Of a stretch of 64,000 nucleotides of DNA, positions 51,330 to 63,097 are shown piece after piece. Both the position numbers and the translations under genes were made by a program. The DNA lies in assembly GCA_947247005.1 (NCBI GenBank), contig OX365950.1, positions 14,272,720 through 14,336,719 on the forward strand, read 5' to 3'. The number at the start of each line of letters is the position of its first letter. Positions within the stretch are counted from its first letter, which is position 1. The stretch is from Spisula solida (taxonomy: Eukaryota; Mollusca; Bivalvia; Venerida; Mactridae). Below the pieces are notes generated by a model, which ran no database searches, was not told where the DNA came from, and worked only from the letters and a program-made list of their open reading frames with translations.

Positions 51330-52226
51330 TAGTGTATATAAAATGATGATAAACGATTTAGAAATATGGCCTCAAAAGAAATCTTGGGCAAATTCTGTAA
51401 AATTCATTTTAGAATCTTTAGGTTTTAACTACGTATGGCAATTTCAAGGTGTAGGGAACGTGAATTTATTTTTAGGAATATTTAAGACCCGAAATAGAGA
51501 TTTGTTTATTCAAAATTGGAACGGTGAACTTCAAAATTCATCAAGAGCAAAAACATATAACCTACTAGCCGACTTTCGTTTTCAACCATACTTAGATATT
51601 ATTACTACTTATAAATTTAGAACATGTCTCACACGATTAAGGGTCTCGGCCCATAAATCAGAAGTTGAATCTGGACGATGGCAAAAGCCAGCTAAAGTAC
51701 CATTTCATGAACGCAAATGTAAATGTTGTAGTACATTAGAAGATGAATTTCATTTCGTTTTAGAATGTCCGTTATATCAGGATTTAAGAAAAGTATACAT
51801 CAAAAAATATTATTGGAAACATCCGAACGTTTTGAAATTTGCACAACTTTTGAACAGCGAAAATCATTGTACGATAAAAAACCTATCATTGTTTGTGCAC
51901 AAAAGTTTTGAATTAAGATCACTATATACTTCTTATAGTCCCAATTCTCCCCTTACCAACTATTATCTTTTTCTGTTTTTCTGTTATACACACATGTTCA
52001 TATGTATTTCTAGTTTAACTTTAATATGTGCAAATTTATTGAACTACATGTATAACTCATTAACAAATTTGCAAATGCTTATACATATACGTATACGTAT
52101 ATGTATGTACACTGTTTATAATTATTTTCTTGTACCACCATTGACATGCTATGTTTATACCTGTATATATGTTTGTGGAATGATAGGCTAATAGCCTTTT
52201 TCTGAATAAAGCTATATATATATATA
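51330..52226 (+). mobile_element. LINE 3' part: C-terminal domain and tail
   Basis: Open frame 51343-52191 reads KTYNLLADFRFQPYLDIITT, FRTCLTRLRVSAHK, and a cysteine/histidine knuckle KCKCCSTLEDEFHFVLECPLY typical of LINE C-termini, then a hydrophobic, probably non-coding, run. It ends AGGCTAATAGCCT, then GAATAAAGCT(AT)n, the 3' tail. The RT is missing; probably the same lineage as 3830 and 46515. Confidence 0.85.
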
Positions 52227-53264
52227 CGAGGTGTGTCCAAAAAGTTCGTAGACATCCCAATTTAAAAGATATCCGGCGTCATGACAAATTCTTTTTCACC
52301 AGACCTCTATACTTTATTACAAAATACATATTCTGTATTAATTTGACTAAATATACTATACAAATAAAAACAATATATGAAATTTTATGTATCATGGTTT
52401 TGATAAGCGGCGCAGGTCAAGTTGGTTAGTTAGTACGTTTGATTTAATGTCATGGCAATTGTTTAATTTTGGCGCTATTATATTGACGTTTATCAACGTG
52501 CCACGAGGTTGTGTTGGTGTCACGTTCGCCAAGTATCATTACAATAGAACAACTGTACGTTGAAAAAAAACTTTTATCATAAGGATCTAATTAATTATTG
52601 GAAACGAAAATGACGTCTTTTGACGTCGAAGAACAATGGACTATCATTAAATTATGTGTACCATAGGATAAAACACCGGTTCAAACCATTAAAACACTTC
52701 GGTCTGCAACCGGCAAGGATTCAGTGTGAAGTGCACTTGTTTACAAGTGGCACAAGCGATATTCAGATGGAAATACGACTAATAAAGTAGACGGTAGTAG
52801 CGGACGACCGAGAATTATAAACGACGTTACTGTGACGCCTATAGAAGAGATCGTCAATAAGGATAGACGTGTGAGCATTCGTGAGTCTGAATTGAGCCGT
52901 GGGACAGTAAATAACATACTTAATCATCAGTCAGGTATAAACAAGGTATGGGTGCCAAGGTTGACATATTTCAACAGAGACAGGCGAAAACATTGATAAC
53001 GGTGGCTGCTACTTTGAAACATTGTGACAATTTTAACGTTGTTAATTTACGCTGCGGACGTTACTGACGTCACCACCTGCGCCGCTCGGGTACAAGTGAG
53101 TACACTAGAATTATTGTAGAAAAAATATTACTCCACGCATTTCACTGAAATTTTCTGTGTTATAGGTAAATGCAATGTTTTTTGTAATACTGAAGTTTGA
53201 TGCGGATATGTTGTTTTGTTTTTATTTTATCACAAGTGTCTACGAACTTTTTGGACACACCTCG
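52227..53264 (+). mobile_element. mariner-like element with perfect 28-bp TIRs
   Basis: TIR CGAGGTGTGTCCAAAAAGTT plus 8 more bases, identical at both ends (52227-52254, 53237-53264), TA on both sides. Inside, a transposase N-terminal remnant is readable: EEQWTIIKLC, KTPVQTIKTLRSATGKD, YKWHKRYSDG, GSSGRPRI and RVSIRESELSRGTVNNIL, broken by a stop and truncated; no DDD core. It sits in the (TA)n tail of the preceding LINE. Confidence 0.92.
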
Positions 53265-53469
53265 TATATATGAAATTAACAGATTGACGACACTGCTTGT
53301 ATACGGGTAATTTAAGCGTCAAATGAAGACATAAATGGCTAGAAATTAAGCAGTGTTTTAGCACATGATTACAGCAGCACAATGTAGGGCATTATAGTTG
53401 TTAATGAAACGGCAAAATAGAATTAAATACATAAGAAAATGGTATCTTGGCAACAATGACATAATGGAA

Positions 53470-53970
53470 GAGGAACGGTATATTTATCTTGGTAAAAACT
53501 AAACAAATTCATGAGTAATACAGACAATGTTAGCGAATCCTGCAAAAAGTTACCCTGTACTCAGCTATGAACAATTCAATCTCTACCCGAAGTTTCAGTC
53601 CAGCTACATGGAGAACCATATACAAACACGTTGTGTTGCCTAAAGCTTTGTATGGATGATGTGTCTTGTGGAATGATATCTCAGCTGCTAGCATGCTAGC
53701 TTTAGAACATTCACAGCGCTTCTGTGTTAAGCTCATGCAAAACATTCCGTCATAATAACCTTTTTGGTACTCCACCGTTTTAAACTAAAGTCGATTATCA
53801 AAAGCTACAATTTTGTGGCCAACAATGCAGACTGTCGTCGAACTACTTATAAAAACAAATATTCATTAACAGACTGATTCACTATGTAAACGACGAACGC
53901 CAAGTGCTGAATTTATTCAGGACATTCTATATACTACGCATTTTACGGTATTACATGCTGTATGGGTTTT
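53470..53970 (+). mobile_element. LINE C-terminal fragment, stops present
   Basis: + strand pieces: ATWRTIYKHVVLPKALYG, WNDISAASMLALEHSQRFCV, KLMQNIPS, then LQFLWPTMQTVV-like residues. Typical region after the RT of LINEs. Cut at 53970 by the next element. Confidence 0.65.
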
Positions 53971-54360
53971 CATGAGGGGTGTTCAAAAAGAAATCTAATT
54001 TACTCTCATTCGGAGCACCTCGTACAATTCTGCTGTATAATCATCTGGCGACGTCAGGAAGCGATAAATGCCGTACGGACCGTTCCGATTGATTTACTCT
54101 ATATCTTTTTATTTACCGAATCATTTACAATGAAACTCATAAAAAACTTCAATGAACTCACCTTTAAAACAGGGCACACTAATTTAACTTTTAAATTCAA
54201 GATTAAAGTGATGTTTTATCGTCGGCAAAAGGTACAACACTCATGTACTTTAATATGGCTGATCACATTGTTTCCTGGAAACGCACCAATAGTCTATTGA
54301 ATGCGATTTAATTCTAGGAACTTAAAACAAGTCGCATAGTACTAGGGTTACATAATACCG

Positions 54361-55561
54361 CAGCAAACACCCGACGTTATATAACGTTGGGTTATGGTTG
54401 TATGTTGGTTAGTGGGTCAGCAACCAAAATCCAACGTTAATATAACATTAAAACACAAACGTTAATCCAACGTCGATTCATAACGTTGTACTAACGTTGA
54501 TTTTTGGTCAGGGTGGTAATATTAGTTAAATATCAACGAGGTAGTGTAAGAAAATAACTTTTTGTTTGGTCTTTGAAATGTTTTTGAACACAGACAATTT
54601 TTTCAAAAGAAAAAAATGAATTTCCTTCACGATATGATTAAGTTTACTGAGCGCCATGGTATGTTGTTGAGTATTGGTAGACCGTATCTAGTCCGGGTTT
54701 TTTATACACATACAGGAATAGCTTAAGTTGTTCCCCTTTGTTTTTTAGTTTTACCATTTGCTGCGAGTGAACGCATTTAATTGTTGATCGAAGTTCGTCA
54801 TTGATTTCTCCTTACTCCAACAACTGGCGTGGTTGCAGCGCTGTTAAAAAGAATCTTCAACGCCTATTTGAAGAATAGCAAGAACATATATCTTGTAAAC
54901 CACACTACTGTAGGAGTGGGAATAATGCATCTCGGACCTAGAGTGGGGACGAGGCAGTTTTCTCAGTAACTATTCACTATACGATACTTAGAACTTGGAA
55001 GCTGATAAACCGCATTTGGTAACATTATTAATCAACATGTCTTCGGGGCCCCCAAAGCAGTGGAGACTCACGAAAAATTAAACTATTACATCCTTTGAAT
55101 CATGGAGACAAAATTTGCAATACACACTGTCACTAGATAACAATTTCGCCCCCGTTTTGATTGAGGGTTCAAAATGGACCAAAAAGTCGTCAAATTCACC
55201 ATTAAGAGGACAGACTGATGACAACGAAGAAATCTCAGTGGTAAGCCGTCGCAGAGGTGCCCAGAAAGTTATGCATCTAGAACTATTACTTGGTCAGACA
55301 GCTAATTTTTGTCCGGTGGTACATTGTAACTAGGAGCACCAGTGTTTATTTCGACTTTTGGGGAAATGTTTGAATTTGGTTAGGAAATGGTTGCAATTGA
55401 CGTTAGAAAGGGGTTGGAAGAAGGTTTGATTTTGGTCAGATTTCAGTTGGAAAAGGTTGGATTCAGGTTGATATTTAGTTGGAACCCGACGTTGTATGGA
55501 CGTTAGAAAATGACGACGTCTAACGTTCATACAACGTTAATACAACGTCAATTGTTTGCTG
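54361..55561. mobile_element. ACGTT-rich TIR element, 1.2 kb
   Basis: Ends CAGCAAAC and GTTTGCTG (inverted). Both termini are rich in AACGTTGG / CCAACGTT blocks; the left 170 bp is shared with 46821-46990. Nested inside 53972-56602. It carries a gag-like fragment of another element. Confidence 0.75.
55037..55333 (+). pseudogene. retroelement gag-like fragment
   Basis: Starts at ATG 55037 as MSSGPPKQWRLTKN, one stop, then ITSFESWRQNLQYTLSLDNN, and LRGQTDDNEE, ELLLGQTANFCPVV. It resembles a gag-type N-terminal domain common in mollusc LTR retrotransposons (recognition from memory, not verified). Fragment only, no downstream pol. Confidence 0.5.
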
Positions 55562-56602
55562 GGACACTTGGTGATTAAGCGTTCTCATGCTCTGAATTTT
55601 TCAAAAACGACTTTACAGTAGAAGCCCTGTGCGAAGCGGCTTTTAATGAGTAAGGTACATAGGGTCTATTCCATTAACAATTTGACGCGTTATGTAATAT
55701 TTTTCTTCCTGCACAAAATATCTATAGAACCTTCTTATAACATATTTGCCCATTAGTTCTGAATTTTGAATTGCAGAACCTTTGTGTGTGTAGAAAATAA
55801 AATGTATCATTTTCATCACTGACTGTGTGTGTTTAACAATTACGTGTTTCTTAGAATTTCTGGTAGCACATATATGATATTTCTGCTTCATTCTTGGCTA
55901 ATAATAGTGAATGTGTGTATCATCCTTTGTTGTACCATGTACATGTAATAACCTGTATTGAAAGTACTGGCGGTATAACTTACATTCATATTTTCTCGGC
56001 ATTTAAAATAAGATGGTTTTGGTCACCACGTAATGAGCATGGTATCCAGTGGGTACAGTTGTTGTTAACCTAAAGAATTCATTGAAAATGAAGTGAACTT
56101 GGGATAAACTTGAGCATGTACGAACAGCTAACAGTATAACGATCAATATTGCGGCTTTGAGACAAATATCCTACTTTTTCAATGTTCTGTTTGATTGTTG
56201 TTGTTGTCCGTTGACCACTTTTGTTGTTGTCTTTAACTATTGGCCTATTTAGAAAGATGTAATAAAGTGTTACAATGCTAAAAGACACCTTAAGATGTCC
56301 TTTAATCTCGACAAATTCATCATGTAAAAATGTATCACTTAAATTAAGTTAAGACCTTTCTTTGATATAAGGCATACTATCAGTCAATTTGGCGATACGA
56401 TTTTCGAACGTTTTTAGCTTAGTAAAAATTAGTAAGTGTTTATTAAACATACATTATGACCAAACTTATACATGGATTTCAACAAAATTCTAACCATGTT
56501 ACGACAATAGTTAAATGGGTATACATGCCAAGTTTGAAGCACACAAACCACGAAAATACAAAGATATGTATGGAGTTGTATTTCTTTCGAACACCCCTTG
56601 TA

Positions 56603-57239
56603 CTCGGGGAATTTCCGTTGAAACAGCAGTAAAAAAATGGTTAAAAACATTTACGGCACAGAGTTCCAATATCGAATACAACGAATAAACGTCAAACATA
56701 GAGACATGATGACTGAAGAAATAATACCTGTATATATTAGCAAGACGTATCAAGACAGCACCCTCATGACAGAAATAGATGTGGATGCAAGAATAACATC
56801 CTTCTCGATGCCCGTGTAATGTGTGCCAATTGTTACATTTTGGCAAATAATATAATGTATCACAATGTATACCATTGCCCCTTTCACGATCGCTTTCGAA
56901 ACAAACTTTGATCAGCTATACACACTCTACTTGGTGCAGACAACAACTTAGTGTTAGTAAAAAAGTAATGTATAAAACATAAAAATATAAAAATAATGAA
57001 AATATACCGGGCATAAGTGTCGACATTGATAATATTACAGATGTTATGTCGGTATATAGTCTCCAATTTACTAAATCACACACGTCATTTCAAACAACAT
57101 CGTTAATCTTTAATGCTCGAGTGTTGATAGTGATGGATGTTCGTTTATTTTGCTTGGTTTACTAAAAGTATTATTCTTATTATATATCACAGCGCAAGTG
57201 ACGATCCTACTATTATAAACACATTGTTTTGTGATTTCT
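56603..57239. other. upstream spacer of homeobox gene
   Basis: AT-rich, no clear gene or repeat. Promoter elements cannot be called with confidence. Confidence 0.3.
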
Positions 57240-57445
57240 GTAGCATACATTTAGCACCAAAGTTATAAAAAAAAATTTATGTACAGGCTATACATAATTA
57301 TATATTTATTTATATACGACGTACGTGTTGACCTTCTGCTTCTTAGGCATTAATTCGTACATTTAGCACCCAAGTAATATAATACTTTTTTATGTGTAAG
57401 CTTTACATATATATATGACGTACGAGTCGGCCCTCATGCTCTTTT
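57240..57445. repeat. diverged tandem duplication before the homeobox start
   Basis: Two units of about 100-115 bp: ACATTTAGCACCAAAGT to CGACGTACGTGTTGACCTTC, and ACATTTAGCACCCAAGT to TGACGTACGAGTCGGCCCTC. The second ends about 60 bp before ATG 57506. Confidence 0.7.
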
Positions 57446-57505
57446 TCCTGTTGGACGTGATTCAGTGTACACGGCGGATATTTCTTCGAATATATAAAGC
57501 GCAAT

Positions 57506-60500
57506 ATGGACGTAACAATTTCCCTATCAAGCGGCTCGTCGACGGAACATAATGCGTCGTCGGCGTCGGTTAAGTTCAGTATTGACAGCATTCTAGATAA
57601 ACGAGATGAAAGGCTATTGTTTGCTGGACCCAGCAATATTCCGGCTAAAATAGCATGTATGATTTGTTTTAACTTAAGCTTATCGGTGAATAGGGATTTA
57701 TCAGTAAAACATAAACGATAGTTGTCTGTTTCAAAATTAGCCATTTCAGTGATTTACCGAATTAAGCCTAAAGCATTTTAATTTTTAAAGAAAAATTGAA
57801 GCATGTCAACAATGGTGAAATACATCAGAAATTAAATTACATACATGTAGCCACTTGTTAACATATTGTTTGCGGACATAAAATAAAATTCGAACTTAAC
57901 ATTATATACCGAAATCCACAAATAGCCTTCATTGTATATATTCACTTGATTACTTATCATTATTTACAAACTGCGTGATGATAGGTGTTACTTGACACTG
58001 TACATAATTATATTTTATAGCTATTATATAACTACAGTATCAATAAGTATTATTGTGTGCTTTATTTATCATGTATTGTTGTGCATGCATGTACTCATAT
58101 ATATATATATTGATTTGATGTGAATAATTATATTGATTCATTAGATACGTAGATATTTATAGTCGAATTATGCTGTATCATTTAAATCTTCTCAACATAG
58201 TTGTGAGCATGCTTGATTATTAGTTAGTATTTATTTTGCTTACTATACCACTGTTCTGTCATAAATGCATTGTATTGTCCTCATAGGCTATCAGCCTAAT
58301 GGAATTGAAATAAACTATCTATCTATAACGTGGACAATAAATACGAAATGATATCACAGATGTTAGGCGCGATAAATGGTCAAACAATGATAATAACCCA
58401 GTCACGATTTAATGATCAAGAAATTGATGGAACAAATACTAGCCAAAACAATGACTTGGAGATCAACCACTACGTCAACACCAAGTAGACTAAAAGCTAA
58501 TATTCGGTCAATTTCTTTACGAGCTACATCCAAGTAACAATTGTTCTAACCGAAATATCTTATACACGTACATTGTTAAACACTGTTGTCGAAATCATCG
58601 TCATTTGAATGCCGCCGTAAAGTTCGAATCTATCGACAGCTTACTGGTCCCGCTAACTGCTTTATAATATATTGTACCACTTTCACAGTCATCATAATCA
58701 AAAAGAAGATCCAAGTAGATTGCACTTATCTGAATAATAACGACAAAACATTGTTCTATTTTATTCATTACAGGCACAACTAGTACAATTTCAACTGTAG
58801 AATCGCCTGGTACATCTCTAGACGGACCAAGTTCATCGCAAAACTGGAAAAAGTATTTCTTCCCGAGCCCAATCAAATCAGAACTAAATGATCGTTCTTC
58901 GAGCTATAGTGACAAACGTCATGTTCGTTGTAACTCATCAAGATCTGATCAGTTCGATATAACAAAAGCTTCGTCTGGAAAACAAAAGAAGTTACGCAGA
59001 CATCGCACAGTTTTCTCAGCATTTCAATTGCGTCAGCTGGAGAATGCTTTCAAGGAAAACACGTACCTGGATTTTTCAAAACGGGAAGAACTATCAAAGC
59101 GTTTGGAACTGGGAGAATTTCAGGTTCAGGTCAGTAACGTTTTAGCTTAATTGATTTGTGTGGGAACTCATTTCTTATTGTTGTCTAACAGCGTATTCGA
59201 GATCGCCTGACACCAGAATGATAACTTAACTAACCACTGATGTGAGATGATGTCAATTCAATTTGTACTACACCATTAAAGGGAAAACTACTATTACTTT
59301 AACAGTATAAAGGTGTGTTTAATGAGAAGAATATGTCAATTCAATTTGTACTAAACAATAAGAGGAAAACCTACTATTACTTAACAACAGTGTAAATGGT
59401 GCGTTTTAGGAGGTGGAATAATATTTGAGGTTATATTCTACGAGTATAAATAAAATTGCACAGATGATTTGTGTGTATATCTAACTTCAGTTTCTGTTTT
59501 CAAACCCTTATAATATATATACGGGGAACATTAATCTAAATCCAGACTAAGGATTGTACTACGGAATCTTGAGGCAGCAATTAGACGAATACAACGTCAA
59601 AAACCAAAGCATCGACATGCATTCGTTTTCTTTACCTTTTCATAATGCAAGGTAGCCACATTATCCCTGCGTTGTACATTTTTACTTGCAACAAATCAGC
59701 CAACTTCACATCAGCCAATACGATGTCTATATACGATCTGTCAAGTCGTTGGCTATTTTGTTACGACATGACTATAATTATTTAACATTTGAGAGAAACG
59801 CGCATTCTTAAGCGTATTTGACTAATTGATGGCAAGTGGTTGCATTGACTAAAATATTGAACGTAAGCTGGGCTACAATATCATCAATGGAGCGGGGATC
59901 CGAATAATTGATTATATACATAAACATTTGATAAGTTCTCAACCAATTCACATTATGACGTAACGTCAAAAGTTGCGACTCGTGCGTAAATTCGTCGCTG
60001 TGATAAATGTAAATGTGAAGTACATTTGTATTTGATTACTTTTCACGGTACGATGATTATCCGTAAAGTTCTAGGACGGGTTGAAAGTTCTAAAAACTTA
60101 GTTAAAGATTGAGAACAATTTTAAAATCAATACCGTAGGTAGAATGACATGTGATGAATTTGAATATGGCAAATTAATATTGCGGAGTTAACATATGCGT
60201 AAGTTATCGTTGCTAAGGCAACGCCTGTAGCGAACTACTGAGCAGTCCAAATTTTAAACTTAATGTTATTTCGTTCGTCATTATTCAGTCACCGTATTTC
60301 TTTCTTAAATTGCATCATTTACCTAAGATTTCCCATGATTTGATATGTAGTATTCGTGATGTTCGTTCCCACATTTCAATAAAAAAATATTTAAATGAAC
60401 ACGTCGCACCAGAGTTTCGACGCTCACTGTCAGAGACGTCAACGTCAAACCGTACAGAGCACTTCACGGCTATGATGTACTGCACCAAGCCAATATATGC

Positions 60501-62650
60501 TTCTACAAATACATTTGAATTCATTGTAAATGCTCTGCAGTTCTGGGAAGTATCAATAACCCTTCTGGTTGAAGGGATGGTCATTGTGTTTTTGTTAAGT
60601 TGGAATATATCGATAGCAGTCCATATAGCCCTAACTTGGCTAAAATTGAAATCGACGTCTTTCATCGTTTGGAAAAGGATATTTGTGGTAAACGATTCTA
60701 ATACGTATACCCAGCGAGAGATAAATAACAATTTTGAAAATATATTCATGTTTGTGCTACAGATACATTTACGAAAATAAGAAAAAGCGACTTTATAAAT
60801 AAGAAGAATAAGTTGTAGAGTGTTTTGAAAATAATGATAATAAGATACTTATGACGTTATAATAGTATTTAAAGTGCTCCGTAACAGTGATTATGTATAA
60901 TTTTAAAGTAAAGTAGAATTTTTGATATTTTTGCACAATATTATTACAGATAGGTATTAAGTTTTAGGACATTTCATGATTATGATTTTACGGATATTTT
61001 CACAATGATTCTTGTCCTAGAACTGTGCGGATGACCCTCGTATTTTCTTCAAAACAGTATCAAAATAGAAAGAAATAATAAGGCTCTTATTAATTATTAA
61101 ACATGTTATGGTTTGATAAAACTCACCAAAAGCTTGTCAAAATGCCGGAAAAGCGTATGTAATTTCGACATTTGGACATGGGAGGATTATAATTTGTTTA
61201 GTTGGGCATTGTGTCTTTTATGTGTTTATGTGTTCTGTGCTCGACTGGTTCAGGTGGGCATTGTATCTTGTGTGTTTTGATGTTTTCTGTGCTCGGCTGG
61301 TCAAGCTGAGTGCTGCCTTCCGTGTCTGACTTAATATTATCTTTTTGTAACATTTATTTTTACGACGCAGTACCTTATATATCAACTTAATAATATATCA
61401 TCTTGCGCCACTGAAATTTCGGGAAATTTAGCATGCTTTGCCTTTTAAAGTGAATACGTTAGTGGTGTAATTTTAATCGGTGTGTATGCGTTGAAAACAA
61501 GATGGATATGATTTCCGGAGCTTGTATGTTATTTTCCCTTAAGATACCACAAAATTAAGACACGTTGAGCTTTAAAATGATGAGAAAATTTATTATCACA
61601 TAAACTATAATGATTGTTAGATTAGTTTGGTTCGCTGTTTTCACAGAATCTGTATAATAAGCATGTTCTTTGTTTTTAGTGACAGGAATACTTGTTCTTA
61701 AAATTGTCCCACTTTCAATAATTCAACTTAAAAAAATAACCTAGTATTTTCATATGCGAACATAAACAATTTCAAATATTTGCTTTTTGTATTTTAATGC
61801 GTTTTATCAATTTCGCTTACTTTCCTCTCTAAAAACTTGCAATGATGAAAATTATCCCACTCATGAAAATTGAGGTAATTTTAAAGAAAAAACATTCTTA
61901 TATTTAAGTGTTATTAATAGTTATATTATGTACTTTTATAGTATTTGCATTACATAAAATTTTAAATATATGCTTTAATCTAAGTATGCTATTTATTTAT
62001 AATGTAACATGAAATAAAATAGTCCTGATGTGAAATGATAGCATTTAGATTACCCCTCTTACCATGTATAATCCATAGATTTTAGCAAAATTATGACGTT
62101 ACACTGGTTTCATCAGAATGACACCATAACTATGGACTAAATAACGTAAATTAAATATTACATGCTTTGTACAAATTTGATGTTTAGGCTAAATGTTCAA
62201 TGCTTTGACTTCCAGATTTGGTTTCAAAATAGACGTGCAAAGGAAAGACAACGAGAAAAAGCTATAAGTCCATTGCTTCCTCATTGCGAGCTGAGCAGTG
62301 GACCTCAAGGGATGCCGAACAACATCTATCATAGTAAAGGCTACCCTTTTCCGGTGAATGCATTCTGGCCAAACGTAAACCCTCACCAGATAACAGGTAC
62401 AAGTCCGATGTTAAAACAGGCTCACAGTTTCAGTACTCCTCCTTATACACGTACAAGTAGTTTATTAGCACAAAATGATATGAGACCATTTACTTTTGGC
62501 GGTGTACCATCTGGATACTTCACGGACACTACATCGTCAGCGTCCGCTAAAATACATCAAGGAATATGTCCAAGGCCGGAATCACTCGAAATTGCGCAAG
62601 CAGAAGCCGCTGCAACAGGAACATCTGATTCTTCAAGAGGTAGTTTTTGA
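57506..62650 (+). CDS. paired-like (PRD-class) homeobox protein with eh1 motif
   Basis: Three exons: 57506-57656, 58774-59129 and 62216-62650, giving 313 residues. The phases agree (1, then 0). Exon 1 begins MDVTISLSSG and carries FSIDSIL (residues 24-30), an eh1 motif that in other homeodomain proteins recruits Groucho/TLE co-repressors. The homeodomain is at about 124-183, starting LRRHRTVFSAFQLRQLENAF and ending in IWFQNRRAKERQREK, with the core residues L16, F20, W48, F49, Q50, N51 and R53 present. The intron falls between positions 46 and 47, the site typical of PRD-class genes. The RRHRT start, N-terminal FSID.IL and RRAK resemble goosecoid, but position 50 is Q, not the K of goosecoid. 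The tail (residues 184-313) is rich in S, T and P and unrecognised. Role inferred: nuclear DNA-binding repressor. The exact orthologue is not identified; it could be a lineage-specific member. Confidence 0.92.
58200..58325 (+). mobile_element. LINE 3' tail in homeobox intron 1
   Basis: AGGCTATCAGCCT, then GGAATTGAAATAAACTATC, then TATCTA: a hairpin plus AATAAA-like end as in the LINE at 51330. Upstream limit not defined. Confidence 0.5.
59245..59415. repeat. diverged tandem duplication in homeobox intron 2
   Basis: ATGTCAATTCAATTTGTACTA occurs twice, about 82 bp apart, each followed by GGAAAAC..CTACTATTACTT. Confidence 0.75.
60051..61040. mobile_element. mariner-like element in homeobox intron 2, 990 bp
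   Basis: Left CGATGATTATCCGTAAAGTT and right AACTGTGCGGATGACCCTCG pair as inverted repeats with about five mismatches in 27; TA on both sides (60049-60050, 61041-61042). It contains two overlapping frames on opposite strands (60310-60780 + and 60315-60749 -), neither recognised. Confidence 0.75.
61200..61350 (-). repeat. dispersed repeat R, copy 6 (inverted)
   Basis: TTTTCTGTGCTCGGCTGGTC, then AAGCTGAGTGCTGCCTTCCG; two subunits. In homeobox intron 2. Confidence 0.65.
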
Positions 62651-62683
62651 CAACTGAAACTTGGCATTGATTGGATTGTTTTC

Positions 62684-62791
62684 TCGTTCAGTTGTTTGTT
62701 GGATATTGTGTCGTTCAGTTGTTTGTTGGATATTGTGTCGTTCAGTTGTTTGTTGGATATTGTGTCGTTCAGTTGTTTGTTGGATATTGTG
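62684..62791. repeat. 27-bp tandem repeat, four exact copies
   Basis: Unit TCGTTCAGTTGTTTGTTGGA plus TATTGTG, four times, with a fifth decayed copy. It starts 34 bp after the homeobox stop, so it would be in the 3' UTR. Confidence 0.9.
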
Positions 62792-62799
62792 TCGTTTAG

Positions 62800-62880
62800 T
62801 TGTGTGCAGTGTGGTCTTTATGTTTTCTGTGCTCGGCTGTTTAAGTTGATTGTTGCCTTACCTGTATGATTGTTTATTAT
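62800..62880 (-). repeat. dispersed repeat R, copy 7 (inverted, end only)
   Basis: TTTATGTTTTCTGTGCTCGG, CTGTTTAAGTTGATTGTTGC. Directly follows the 27-bp repeat, which may be an expansion of it. Confidence 0.55.
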
Positions 62881-62889
62881 CTTTTTAAA

Positions 62890-63097
62890 GGTTAAATTAT
62901 AATCAACATGCGTTACATATGCACGGACCTTACACATTTTGGTGTTTAAGATTTAATATGATAATGCTTAATGCAAATGAAATGTTCATTATCTTTGTTA
63001 CAGGTTAAATTATAATCAACGTGCGTTACATATGCACGGACCTTACACATTTTGGTGTTTAAGATTTAATATGATAATGCTTAATGCAAATGAAATC
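62890..63097. repeat. 113-bp tandem duplication, nearly identical
   Basis: GGTTAAATTATAATCAACRTG to GCTTAATGCAAATGAAAT, twice, one base difference seen. Recent duplication. Confidence 0.9.

Larger units (their letters stand above)
53972..56602. mobile_element. mariner-type TIR element, interrupted
   Basis: Left GAGGGGTGTTCAAAAAGAAA and right TTTCTTTCGAACACCCCTTG are inverted near-matches. Without the nested 1.2-kb element it is about 1.4 kb. The TA is seen on the right; the left flank reads CA. No transposase recognised. Confidence 0.6.

Noticed and set aside
57490..57500. TATA box TATATAAAG for the homeobox gene
   Set aside because: Only about 15 bp before the ATG, too close for a normal start site.
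57403..57744. 113-codon minus-strand frame
   Set aside because: Antisense of homeobox exon 1; the + strand has the eh1 motif and correct splice phase.
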